Source: Bacteroidota bacterium (GTDB lineage Bacteria; Bacteroidota; Bacteroidia; Bacteroidales; UBA1556). From it: DNA of 11,963 nucleotides. The notes under the pieces were generated by a model. That model saw nothing but the letters and a program-made list of their open reading frames with translations. It ran no database searches and had not been told where the DNA came from. The position numbers and the translations under genes were made by a program. The stretch lies in assembly GCA_003973505.1 (NCBI GenBank), contig QNXT01000083.1:1-11963 (forward strand), given 5' to 3'. Positions 1 to 7,133 of this stretch are shown here, one piece after another. Numbering within the stretch: position 1 is the stretch's first letter; the number at the start of each line of letters is the position of its first letter.

Positions 1-18
1 TAGCGACGAATAAAGACT

Positions 19-129
<111 letters not shown>

Positions 130-136
130 TTTATCT

Positions 137-174
137 AAGCCCCTTGAACATCGTTCTTGGGGCTTTTTTGTTTT
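137..174 (+). terminator. Intrinsic terminator of the rRNA operon
   Basis: A hairpin lies just after the 5S gene. The outer stem pairs aagcccc (137-143) with ggggctt (159-165). A 2x2 TT/TT internal mismatch follows, then an inner stem gaac (146-149) with gttc (153-156) and a 3-base loop. A T-rich run (tttttgtttt, to about 175) follows. It sits between the rRNA operon and a convergent protein gene. On the minus strand the hairpin is followed by agataaagg, without a T tract, so it probably stops mainly plus-strand transcription. Confidence 0.9.
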
Positions 175-200
175 AAATGTTTTTCACTTAGATTTAGATA

Positions 201-2402
201 TTATACTTCTATACCAATCACAACAATGTCATCTATCTGTGAATTTTCGCCTTTCCAATTTTCAAAAGCTTTTTCTAAGAATTCTTTTTGCTCTAACATA
301 GATACTTTGGAACTCTTTAATAGAATATTTCGAAAGGCTTTATACTTAAGTTTTTTTCCTTTTGGTCCGCCAAACTGGTCAGCATAACCATCAGAAAACA
401 TAAACACCCTATCCCCTTTCAATAAAGTAAATTCAATCAATGTAAAATCATTCATTCGCTGATATATGGCAATAGGCATTTTATCAGCTTTTATTTCAAA
501 CAAATAAAAATCTTCATACTTAGAAATAGGCTGAAGCTCTTCCCCACCCTTTAGTATTAACTTATGTGCATTATTTCTAATAATATATAAAGGATTGTAA
601 GCTCCCCCATACTGTAGCGATTTTTGAATATGATTTATTCTTATTAGTGCCATATCCATTCCATCTTTCTGTTCGCCAGCACTACCCTTCTGATCCAACA
701 CTTTGATAATTTCATTACGTAAATTTGTTAAAACCAGATTGGGTTGAAATACATTATTCTTCACAATAATTTCCCGAAGAAATGTGATACCCATCATACT
801 CATAAATGCACCTGGAACGCCATGTCCTGTACAATCGGCTGCAGTAACAATAGTTTCACCCGCTGTATGATACCACCAATAGAAATCCCCAGATACTTTA
901 TCTTTCGGCTTAAACAATACAAATGAATCGTTAAAATTTATATGCAAAATATGTTCATCAGGCAAAACAGCTTGCTGTAAACGTTTCGCATAATCAATGC
1001 TCTCACTAACTTGCCTGTGAATTTGTTCTATCAGTTGCTTTTGCTGTTGAATATTATCTCGTTGATTCGTAATTTCATCCCTTTGTTTTGACAATAAAAT
1101 ATTTGCTCTTCGTTTATGACGATACATTATAAACATATATATCGCTATGATAAATAAAACAAATAATCCCCCAATGATTACAAAACGAATTAAGCGTTCT
1201 TGCTCTAACTTAAGGTTACGTGCTTCAATTTCCTTTTTTTGAAGTTGAATTTGCTTATTCTTCTCTGCCGTTTTATATTTTGTTTCCAAAAGAGATATCT
1301 CCTTAAACTTATCTTCACTAAAAACCGAATCTTTCAGCTGTTGATATCGATTTAAGTATTGGTAAGCTGACTTAAAATCTCCTCTTTCTTTCCCCAATCT
1401 TGACAGACTATTTAAACAGGCTAATTCAATTTTTTTGGACTTAATTTGTCGAGAGAGTCTAAGAGCTTTTTGTAAATAAACCAATGCACTATCAAAATCA
1501 TTCAATGATATATAAACATCTCCTAATTCTTGCAATATCAGATCTATACGAAGTTTATCATTGGCTTTTTTACTCCAAACCAAGGCTCGTAAAAATTGAG
1601 TTTTTGCTTTAGAATAAAGTCCCAAAGAAACATAAGATCCTCCAATATTATTAAGAGCAAGAGCCATTGCTGAGGAATTATTTAACTCTTTTTCAAGTTC
1701 TAAGGATTCTTGGTAAAAAGATAGTGCCGTTTGAATACTATCTTTCTTTCCATAAACATTTCCAAGCCCCACAGCGGCAGCTGATATTAACATGGAATCT
1801 TTTTTATCCGTTGCAATATCATAGGCTAATCGATAATTTAAAAGAGCCTCATCATTCTGCCCCCAATTTTTATAAATATTTGCAATACCAATATAAGTAT
1901 AGGCAGCACGAAGACTATCTCCAATAGAAAACGATAATGACAATGACTTGCGATAATATTTAATTGCTTGCTTATAATCACCAATAATTTCATAGGAAAT
2001 TCCAAAACGACGGTTTATCTTAGCCAATAAATCTTTTCTACCAATCACTTCAGCTAAATGTAGCTGCTTAGATAAGTAATTATTAACTTGTTCAAAGGAC
2101 TCTCTTTTATATTGATAATAATTATTAGCATCGTCCAATGATTTTATTAAAAACACTATTCTTGGAGTATCAACAGTATTCTTATTTTCAATTATATAAT
2201 TTACTATAGTTCCTATTTTTTGAAAATAATAATCCACAGAATCATCCACATTTTTTTTATAAAAATAAAATGCTAAATCCAAATATAAAGTTATAGTTGA
2301 ATCTGAGAACTGTTTTGAAGAAACTTTTTCTTGCGAGAAAGAAACCTGACTTTTCAAGCTAATGAAGACAATTAAACAAATAATCAAGCCGATATTTTTC
2401 AT
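201..2402 (-). CDS. TPR-repeat membrane sensor with SpoIIE-family (PP2C-type) serine phosphatase domain
   Basis: Probable signalling phosphatase that senses through an extracytoplasmic TPR region and dephosphorylates a Ser/Thr phosphoprotein, typically an anti-sigma-factor antagonist in partner-switching systems (family knowledge; no partner is in this window). Residues 1-23 form a signal peptide. Residues about 125-360 carry roughly six TPR-like helical hairpins (for example GDYKQAIKYYRKSL and NDFDSALVYLQKAL). A charged coiled coil (365-405) leads into one transmembrane helix (about 406-427), then a second coiled coil (430-475) ending in SIDYAKRLQQAVLP, the usual lead-in to this phosphatase domain. 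The SpoIIE domain fills about 478-733. Candidate metal-binding acidic residues are D506 in SGDFYWW, D523 in ADCTGHGVPGAF, D671 in SDGYADQFGG and D724/D725 in QIDDIVVIG. The domain therefore looks catalytically intact. The ATG at 2400-2402 has no Shine-Dalgarno but starts the signal peptide. The gene is convergent with the rRNA operon and divergent from the gene at 2605. The sensed signal is unknown. Confidence 0.92.
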   Translation of the reverse strand: MKNIGLIICLIVFISLKSQVSFSQEKVSSKQFSDSTITLYLDLAFYFYKKNVDDSVDYYFQKIGTIVNYIIENKNTVDTPRIVFLIKSLDDANNYYQYKRESFEQVNNYLSKQLHLAEVIGRKDLLAKINRRFGISYEIIGDYKQAIKYYRKSLSLSFSIGDSLRAAYTYIGIANIYKNWGQNDEALLNYRLAYDIATDKKDSMLISAAAVGLGNVYGKKDSIQTALSFYQESLELEKELNNSSAMALALNNIGGSYVSLGLYSKAKTQFLRALVWSKKANDKLRIDLILQELGDVYISLNDFDSALVYLQKALRLSRQIKSKKIELACLNSLSRLGKERGDFKSAYQYLNRYQQLKDSVFSEDKFKEISLLETKYKTAEKNKQIQLQKKEIEARNLKLEQERLIRFVIIGGLFVLFIIAIYMFIMYRHKRRANILLSKQRDEITNQRDNIQQQKQLIEQIHRQVSESIDYAKRLQQAVLPDEHILHINFNDSFVLFKPKDKVSGDFYWWYHTAGETIVTAADCTGHGVPGAFMSMMGITFLREIIVKNNVFQPNLVLTNLRNEIIKVLDQKGSAGEQKDGMDMALIRINHIQKSLQYGGAYNPLYIIRNNAHKLILKGGEELQPISKYEDFYLFEIKADKMPIAIYQRMNDFTLIEFTLLKGDRVFMFSDGYADQFGGPKGKKLKYKAFRNILLKSSKVSMLEQKEFLEKAFENWKGENSQIDDIVVIGIEV

Positions 2403-2446
2403 TTTTTATATGGGGTATTTGTATAAACTAAAAGTATTGATTAAGA

Positions 2447-2454
2447 CAAAGATA
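2447..2454 (-). promoter_or_regulatory. Predicted Bacteroidota-type promoter (-7 element) of the TPR-SpoIIE gene
   Basis: Read on the minus strand this is TATCTTTG, a full match to the Bacteroidota -7 consensus TAnnTTTG. A TTG that could serve as the -33 element lies at 2475-2477, 20 bases upstream. Transcription would start near 2440, giving a leader of about 38 bases before the ATG at 2402. This is a consensus match only. Confidence 0.6.
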
Positions 2455-2575
2455 CAAAAACTAAAGCTCAAAATCAATAGCTAAGACGCCAAATTAAATT
2501 CAAGCTTGTCTTCACTCTTGCAAAGTATCAAAGTAAGAACAAGTCTTATTTTAGCTTTAGCAATTTATTTATGTT

Positions 2576-2583
2576 TAACTTTG
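2576..2583 (+). promoter_or_regulatory. Predicted Bacteroidota-type promoter (-7 element) of the secreted protein / manB pair
   Basis: TAACTTTG matches TAnnTTTG completely. The predicted start near 2590 leaves a leader of about 15 bases before the ATG at 2605, a normal layout in this phylum. No clear TTG sits at the -33 distance; the nearest candidate is a weak TTTAG around 2556-2560. The position supports ATG 2605 over any upstream start for the gene that follows. Confidence 0.55.
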
Positions 2584-2604
2584 TTCAAAACAAAAACAAC
2601 TACT

Positions 2605-3648
2605 ATGAAACAACTATTACTTTTTATCCTAATCAGCATTTCACTAACATCTATTGGACAGATAACTATTGTTAAAGGTGATATGCCCTCCTCAGACGAC
2701 AGTATCAGAATGAGTAAAGCATTAAGCGTGCAATATGATTTCAGCCTAACAGGACCTAATTATACTTGGGACTTTAGTAATTTAACTCCCATATCACAAC
2801 GCGTAGAACGATATATTGGAAAAAGTGACTTCCCCCTACTCTATTTAGCGGTATTTTTCACTAAATCAAATTTGGCTAGTGAGCGCGACGATATGAATTT
2901 GCTAAATATTACCATTAAAAACGGATATAATTTTTATAAAAATACAAGTTCCAGCTTCAAACAAGTTGGATATGGTGCAGAAGTTAATGGGATTCCTACA
3001 CCTGTGAGTTTTACGAATTCCGATGTTATTTATCGCTTCCCCATGACTTATGGAAATCAGGATTCAAGTTTATCAAATTGGAATATTAGCATTCCTTCAT
3101 TAGCCACAGTAAAAGAATGGAAAAAGCGAGTAAATCATGTTGATGGTTGGGGTAATATAACAACTCCCTATGGTAGTTTTCAGTGTATTCGTATTAAATC
3201 TGAAATCCAACAAATGGACTCTGTTTTTTATTCTTCGGGTGGTATTAATATGGGGATTCCTCAAAATTACACTGAGTACACATGGTATTCAAAATCACTA
3301 CCCTTCCCTGTGTTAAAAGCAACTGTTTCGATGGGAGGACTATTAACTACTATTGAATACTCCGACTCAGTTCGTCAGTTTGTGGGAATAGAAACTAGCA
3401 AAACAAATCAGGCTGATGTTAACATCTATCCCAATCCAACTAAAGGAAGTTTTACTATTGACTTTAATACAAAATCTGAGAATAATTCCTTGCAAATTAT
3501 TGACTTAAATGGTCGAGTTATTTATCAAGAAAACATATCAAACAACTACCGTAAAGTCTATTCAAGTGATCAATTTTCAAAAGGAATTTATATAGTTCGT
3601 ATTATTTCAAATGACAATAGTATCAATAAAAAACTTATAATTCAATAA
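2605..3648 (+). CDS. Secreted protein of unknown function with type IX secretion (Por) sorting domain
   Basis: Exported protein of 347 residues whose function I do not recognise. Residues 1-19 (MKQLLLFILISISLTSIGQ) are a clear signal peptide. Residues about 20-262 look like a beta-rich extracellular domain with many aromatic, Ser, Thr and Asn residues (for example NYTWDFSNLTP, WGNITTPYGSFQCIRIKSE and YTEYTWYSKSLPFPVLK). I see no catalytic motif. Residues about 272-347 are a C-terminal type A sorting domain: it opens with VNIYPNPTKGSF, continues with LQIIDLNGRVIYQ, has FSKGIYIVRI, and ends in NKKLIIQ. In this phylum such a domain sends proteins through the outer membrane by the type IX system, usually with cleavage of the domain and surface attachment or release. 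ATG 2605 was chosen because it begins the signal peptide and follows a -7 element at 2576-2583. The frame stays open upstream to a TTG at 2506, which I consider non-translated. The hexose mutase gene begins one base after the stop. Confidence 0.88.
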   Translation: MKQLLLFILISISLTSIGQITIVKGDMPSSDDSIRMSKALSVQYDFSLTGPNYTWDFSNLTPISQRVERYIGKSDFPLLYLAVFFTKSNLASERDDMNLLNITIKNGYNFYKNTSSSFKQVGYGAEVNGIPTPVSFTNSDVIYRFPMTYGNQDSSLSNWNISIPSLATVKEWKKRVNHVDGWGNITTPYGSFQCIRIKSEIQQMDSVFYSSGGINMGIPQNYTEYTWYSKSLPFPVLKATVSMGGLLTTIEYSDSVRQFVGIETSKTNQADVNIYPNPTKGSFTIDFNTKSENNSLQIIDLNGRVIYQENISNNYRKVYSSDQFSKGIYIVRIISNDNSINKKLIIQ

Positions 3649-3649
3649 T

Positions 3650-4996
3650 ATGACTGCTTTTCATGCTTACGATATCCGTGGCATTTACAATGTGGACTTC
3701 AATAAAGAAGACGCCTATCGCATCGGTTTTTTTCTTCCAAAACTGATGAATACTTCAAAGATATTAATTGGTAGAGATGTACGAATTTCATCTCCTGAAA
3801 TCTACGAAGCTTTAAGCAGCGGCATAATGGATGCCGGAGCTAATGTATATAATGCAGGTTTAACAACCACACCTATGGTTTATTTCCTTACTGCAAAATA
3901 TGACTTTGAAGCCTCGGTAATGATCACCGCTTCGCATAATGGTAAAGAATATAATGGCATGAAAGTTTCAGGCCCCAATGCCACACCCATAGGCTATGCC
4001 AAAGGTTTGAATAAGCTTGAAGAAATGATCAAAGGGGAAGTTATTATTACTGAACCAAAAGGAGTTGAAATTGATTTTGATAAACACGATGTTTATGAAG
4101 ATTTTCTTAAAACGTATTTTGAAGAGAAGATAAACAGCCTAAATATTACCATCGACACTTCAAATGGCATGGCTGCACTTTTCGTTGAGAATATATTGGG
4201 TTCAAAACCAAATTATCTATTCAAAGAATTGGATGGGAGTTTTCCAAATCATGAAGCCAATCCTCTCGACCCTAAAAATATCGTTGATATTCAAAAGGCA
4301 GTCGTTGAGAACAATAGTGATATTGGGGTGATTTTCGATGGAGATGCCGACCGCGTGATGTTTATTGATGAAAAAGGGAATTTCATCTCACCAGACCTTA
4401 TGATTGCTGTTATTGGCCATTATTTTATAAAAAACAAAGAAGAGTCAATTGATGTACTACAAGATATTAGAAGCTCGAAAGCTGTAGAAGAATATCTTGT
4501 GAAACAAGGCAATATCAATATGAACACCTGGAAAGTAGGTCGTGCTTTTGCCTCTGTGAAACTTCATGAACTCGATGCTCTTTGGGGTGGTGAATTGGCT
4601 GGACATTATTATTTTAAGGATTTCTACTATTCCGATTCCGGTATTTTAGCCATGCTTATTATCCTAAACGTTATCGCTGATTTTAAGCAGAAAAATATAA
4701 AGGTTTCAGAACTAATTGCTTCCATAAAAACCTATGCTAATTCTGGAGAAATTAATTTTAAGATTGCACAAAAACAAGAAGCTATGGAGGCTGTTCGAAA
4801 GCATTTTTCAGAAACAGAGTCCCCTACCCGATTCTTAGATTTTGATGGTTATCGATTGGAGTTCCCCGATTGGTGGTTTAATATCAGACCTTCAAACACT
4901 GAGCCTTATCTTAGGTTAATTGTTGAAGCTAAAACAGATAGCATTCTTGACACGAAGCTAAATATTATTAAAAATATAATTTCAGATTTCTCATAA
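3650..4996 (+). CDS. manB: Phosphomannomutase/phosphoglucomutase (alpha-D-phosphohexomutase family)
   Basis: Cytosolic enzyme that interconverts 6-phospho and 1-phospho hexoses (mannose and/or glucose), feeding GDP-mannose or nucleotide-sugar synthesis for surface glycans. The 448-residue length is normal for the family. It opens with the family signature HAYDIRGIY (5-13). The phosphoserine loop is TASHNGKEYNGMK with S95 as the catalytic serine. The metal loop is DGDADR (230-235). The sugar-specificity loop is GGELAGHYYFKD (313-324), and the C-terminal phosphate-binding loop is RPSNTEPYLR (413-422). All four functional loops are present, so the enzyme is probably active. Two details differ from the textbook form: VGRAFASVK (297-305) sits where many members have GH(A/S)xIK, and Ala replaces Ser in GGExSGH. 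The initial AYDIRG points to the PMM/PGM branch rather than GlmM, but substrate choice is not certain. ATG 3650 lies one base after the preceding stop and lacks a Shine-Dalgarno, which suggests co-transcription and perhaps translational coupling. Confidence 0.9.
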   Translation: MTAFHAYDIRGIYNVDFNKEDAYRIGFFLPKLMNTSKILIGRDVRISSPEIYEALSSGIMDAGANVYNAGLTTTPMVYFLTAKYDFEASVMITASHNGKEYNGMKVSGPNATPIGYAKGLNKLEEMIKGEVIITEPKGVEIDFDKHDVYEDFLKTYFEEKINSLNITIDTSNGMAALFVENILGSKPNYLFKELDGSFPNHEANPLDPKNIVDIQKAVVENNSDIGVIFDGDADRVMFIDEKGNFISPDLMIAVIGHYFIKNKEESIDVLQDIRSSKAVEEYLVKQGNINMNTWKVGRAFASVKLHELDALWGGELAGHYYFKDFYYSDSGILAMLIILNVIADFKQKNIKVSELIASIKTYANSGEINFKIAQKQEAMEAVRKHFSETESPTRFLDFDGYRLEFPDWWFNIRPSNTEPYLRLIVEAKTDSILDTKLNIIKNIISDFS

Positions 4997-5013
4997 TGCA
5001 CTGCATATTTTAA

Positions 5014-5021
5014 TACATTTG
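5014..5021 (+). promoter_or_regulatory. Predicted -7 promoter element of the ClC gene
   Basis: TACATTTG matches TAnnTTTG completely. A start near 5028 would leave about 22 bases before the ATG at 5050. A -33 TTTG is not present; TTTC at 4987-4990 is the closest, with 23-base spacing. I see no terminator between the mutase stop (4996) and this element, so read-through from manB is also possible. Confidence 0.45.
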
Positions 5022-5049
5022 CACGTTTTTTTGCAATACTATTTTATAG

Positions 5050-6813
5050 ATGAAAAATTATATCGACAACATTAGTCGCATTCGAACTAAATACCTTAAT
5101 GATACTCAGTTTTTGAGTATCATTAGTATAATCGTTGGTATCACAGCAGGTATCGTTGCAGCGTTAATTAAGAATTCCGTTCACGGAATACAAGATTTGC
5201 TAAAAATGGACACACTGCGTAGTTTTCAGCATTATGCCTATTTCGCTTACCCCCTATTTGGTTTACTCATTGCAATACTATTTGCAAAATATGTAGTACG
5301 TTCAGGAATTGGGCATGGCATCCCAAGTGTATTGTATGCGATATCAGAAGATAAAGGCCGTATTAAAAAGCATAATATGTTTTCATCCATTATCAGCAGT
5401 GCTTTTACCGTTGGATTTGGTGGATCTGTTGGGTTGGAGGGCCCGACTGTTGCCACAGGAGCAGCCTATGGTTCCTATTATGGAAACCTTTTTCATTTAT
5501 CCTATAAATACCGAGTTATTTTACTTGGTGCTGCTTCAGCTGGTGCCATGTCAGCCATTTTTAAGGCTCCTATTACTGCCATCGTATTTGCTGTTGAGGT
5601 AATTATGATTGATTTGACAGCTACTTCACTTATACCTTTACTTTTGGCATCAATATCAGCCGTTCTTACCTCCTACTACATAATGGGGCCTGACGTTTTA
5701 TACCACTTCAAACTGAATGAATTGTATAATATGTCGGATATGCCTCTGTTTGCAGGTTTAGGGGTTGTTACAGGTTTGGTTTCAATTTATTTTACAAAGG
5801 TTTATATCTACCTTCAAGAATTTTTCGACAAACAAAAGTCATGGCTTAACCGACTTCTTATAGGCGGACTTGTACTTGGAGCTTTAATCTTTCTTTTTCC
5901 AGCACTTTATGGAGAGGGCTATGAAGCAATAAACGAAGCGCTGTCTGGAAATTTTAGTTATGTGCAAGACTTTATTCTTTTTGATCAATTTTCGGGTACT
6001 CAGTATTTAATTATTTTCCTTGTACTAGTAATCTTGCTAAAAGTTGTGGCAACATCTGTAACCTTTGGAGCAGGGGGTGTAGGTGGTATATTTGCTCCTA
6101 CACTATTTATTGGAGCAAATACTGGTTTAGTATATGCCTTAGGGGCACAACTATTAGGCTATGATATAACGATTGAAAATTTCGTATTAGTTGCTATGGC
6201 AGGTACTATATCTGGGAATTTGCATGCTCCACTAACTGCCATTTTCCTGATTGCTGAAATTACAGGAGGCTACCAATTATTTGTTCCACTGATGTTGGTT
6301 GCTACTATTTCTTATTTAACAACTAAAACTTTTGCTAAAAATTCGGTTTATACGGTTCAGTTAGCTCGTAAAGGCCACTTGATGACACATCATGCTGATA
6401 AAAACATTATTAAACTTTTAGATCTTAATGATTTGATTGAAACCGATTTTAAAAGTGTGAAAATCAGTCAGAATTTAGGTGATTTGGTACAAGCAATTAC
6501 GAATTCTAATCGAAATGTTTTTCCGGTAGTTGATGATGACAATAACTTTATTGGGGTTGTTACCATGCCCGATGTTAGAAAGATTATCTTTAAACCTGAA
6601 CTCTACGAGAAAACAAAGATTAAAGACATTATGTTTATTCCTGATATTATAATTCAAGCAAATGAACCCATGTCGAGTATTATTACGAAATTTAAAAACA
6701 CAGGTATTTATAATCTTCCTGTAGTTGACAATGGAAAATATGTAGGCTTTGTATCAAGAGCAAATATTTTCTCGGCTTATCGAAAATTGCTTCAAGAATT
6801 TTCAGCTGACTAA
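5050..6813 (+). CDS. ClC-family chloride channel or Cl-/H+ transporter with C-terminal CBS pair
   Basis: Inner-membrane anion channel or transporter, 587 residues. The membrane core (about 20-440) has many hydrophobic helices. Family motifs in order: GHGIP (88-92, the GSGIP position), GSVGLEGPTV (125-134) with E130 as the external gating glutamate, GVGGIFAP (343-350, the GxFxP motif), and Y434 in NSVYTVQLAR matching the central chloride-coordinating tyrosine. Two features are notable. His89 takes the place of the selectivity-filter Ser. By alignment of FKAPITAIVFAVEV with the E. coli ClC segment, E183 matches E202 and V184 falls at the internal proton glutamate E203. Residues about 461-520 and 527-583 form two CBS domains (NVFPVVDDDNNFIGVVT and YNLPVVDNGKYVGFVSRANIF), which in this family regulate gating and can bind adenine nucleotides. 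The family assignment is certain; whether it works as a channel or an exchanger is not. ATG 5050 follows a promoter-like element and lacks a Shine-Dalgarno. Confidence 0.93.
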   Translation: MKNYIDNISRIRTKYLNDTQFLSIISIIVGITAGIVAALIKNSVHGIQDLLKMDTLRSFQHYAYFAYPLFGLLIAILFAKYVVRSGIGHGIPSVLYAISEDKGRIKKHNMFSSIISSAFTVGFGGSVGLEGPTVATGAAYGSYYGNLFHLSYKYRVILLGAASAGAMSAIFKAPITAIVFAVEVIMIDLTATSLIPLLLASISAVLTSYYIMGPDVLYHFKLNELYNMSDMPLFAGLGVVTGLVSIYFTKVYIYLQEFFDKQKSWLNRLLIGGLVLGALIFLFPALYGEGYEAINEALSGNFSYVQDFILFDQFSGTQYLIIFLVLVILLKVVATSVTFGAGGVGGIFAPTLFIGANTGLVYALGAQLLGYDITIENFVLVAMAGTISGNLHAPLTAIFLIAEITGGYQLFVPLMLVATISYLTTKTFAKNSVYTVQLARKGHLMTHHADKNIIKLLDLNDLIETDFKSVKISQNLGDLVQAITNSNRNVFPVVDDDNNFIGVVTMPDVRKIIFKPELYEKTKIKDIMFIPDIIIQANEPMSSIITKFKNTGIYNLPVVDNGKYVGFVSRANIFSAYRKLLQEFSAD

Positions 6814-7133
6814 GAATCTTGACTCCATCTAGCTGAGCTTACAAATATATTCTTGGTCGAAAGCCTTTCAATAAATTCAACAAAAGCAAAAAAGTAAAGA
6901 GAGATACTACTTTGAAATTTCAATAGACCTTAAATAAACACTTAGTCGCTGTTGTGCTATTAATTACTATATTAGCAGCTTTTATTACAAATAGTAATGG
7001 CAAATCGAACTTGAAATAAACATGATAATTTTCAATCATTGATTGTGTCCATTCACTTATTTATTAGCATAGCAATTATTAATAATAACATCATTAGAAA
7101 ATAAATTTCACATAAATAACAAATATTATACAC
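6814..7133. other. 320-base AT-rich intergenic region with two short palindromes
   Basis: This spacer separates two plus-strand genes. I find no convincing gene, RNA or strong terminator in it. It contains a perfect 12-base palindrome TTGAAATTTCAA (6912-6923) and a 13-base one, CAATCA-T-TGATTG (7034-7046). Either could be an operator or chance in AT-rich DNA. A near match to the -7 consensus, TAAATTTC, lies at 7102-7109. It is long compared with the other spacers here, so it probably holds the regulatory region of the gene at 7134. Confidence 0.5.
7102..7109 (+). promoter_or_regulatory. Possible -7 element of the DUF3857-transglutaminase gene
   Basis: TAAATTTC matches TAnnTTTG at all but the last base. 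Its distance from the ATG at 7134 (leader of about 17 bases) resembles the promoter layout of the other genes in this window. No TTG is visible at the -33 distance, so this is weak. Confidence 0.25.

Noticed and set aside
744..1927. Short plus-strand open frames (744-926 and 1667-1927) opposite the TPR-SpoIIE gene.
   Set aside because: The minus-strand gene has clear domains across these stretches; the antisense peptides look like shadows.
2506..2604. N-terminal extension of the T9SS cargo gene from a TTG codon, adding 33 mostly hydrophobic residues.
   Set aside because: It would place a second hydrophobic segment before a perfect signal peptide and would span the predicted -7 element at 2576-2583. 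ATG 2605 fits both better.
5247..5602. Open frames on both strands overlapping the ClC gene (5247-5456 minus, 5309-5602 plus).
   Set aside because: They overlap conserved ClC motifs in the real frame and have no recognisable protein features.
6802..6836. Possible terminator after the ClC gene: tcagct (6802-6807) pairing with agctga (6831-6836).
   Set aside because: The stem is only 6 bp with a 23-base loop, it overlaps the end of the coding region, and no T tract follows.
6946..7019. Short hydrophobic frame in the spacer (including LITILAAFITNSNGK) that resembles the start of a signal peptide.
   Set aside because: It lacks an ATG, is only about 24 codons long and has no promoter or ribosome site; most likely chance in AT-rich DNA.
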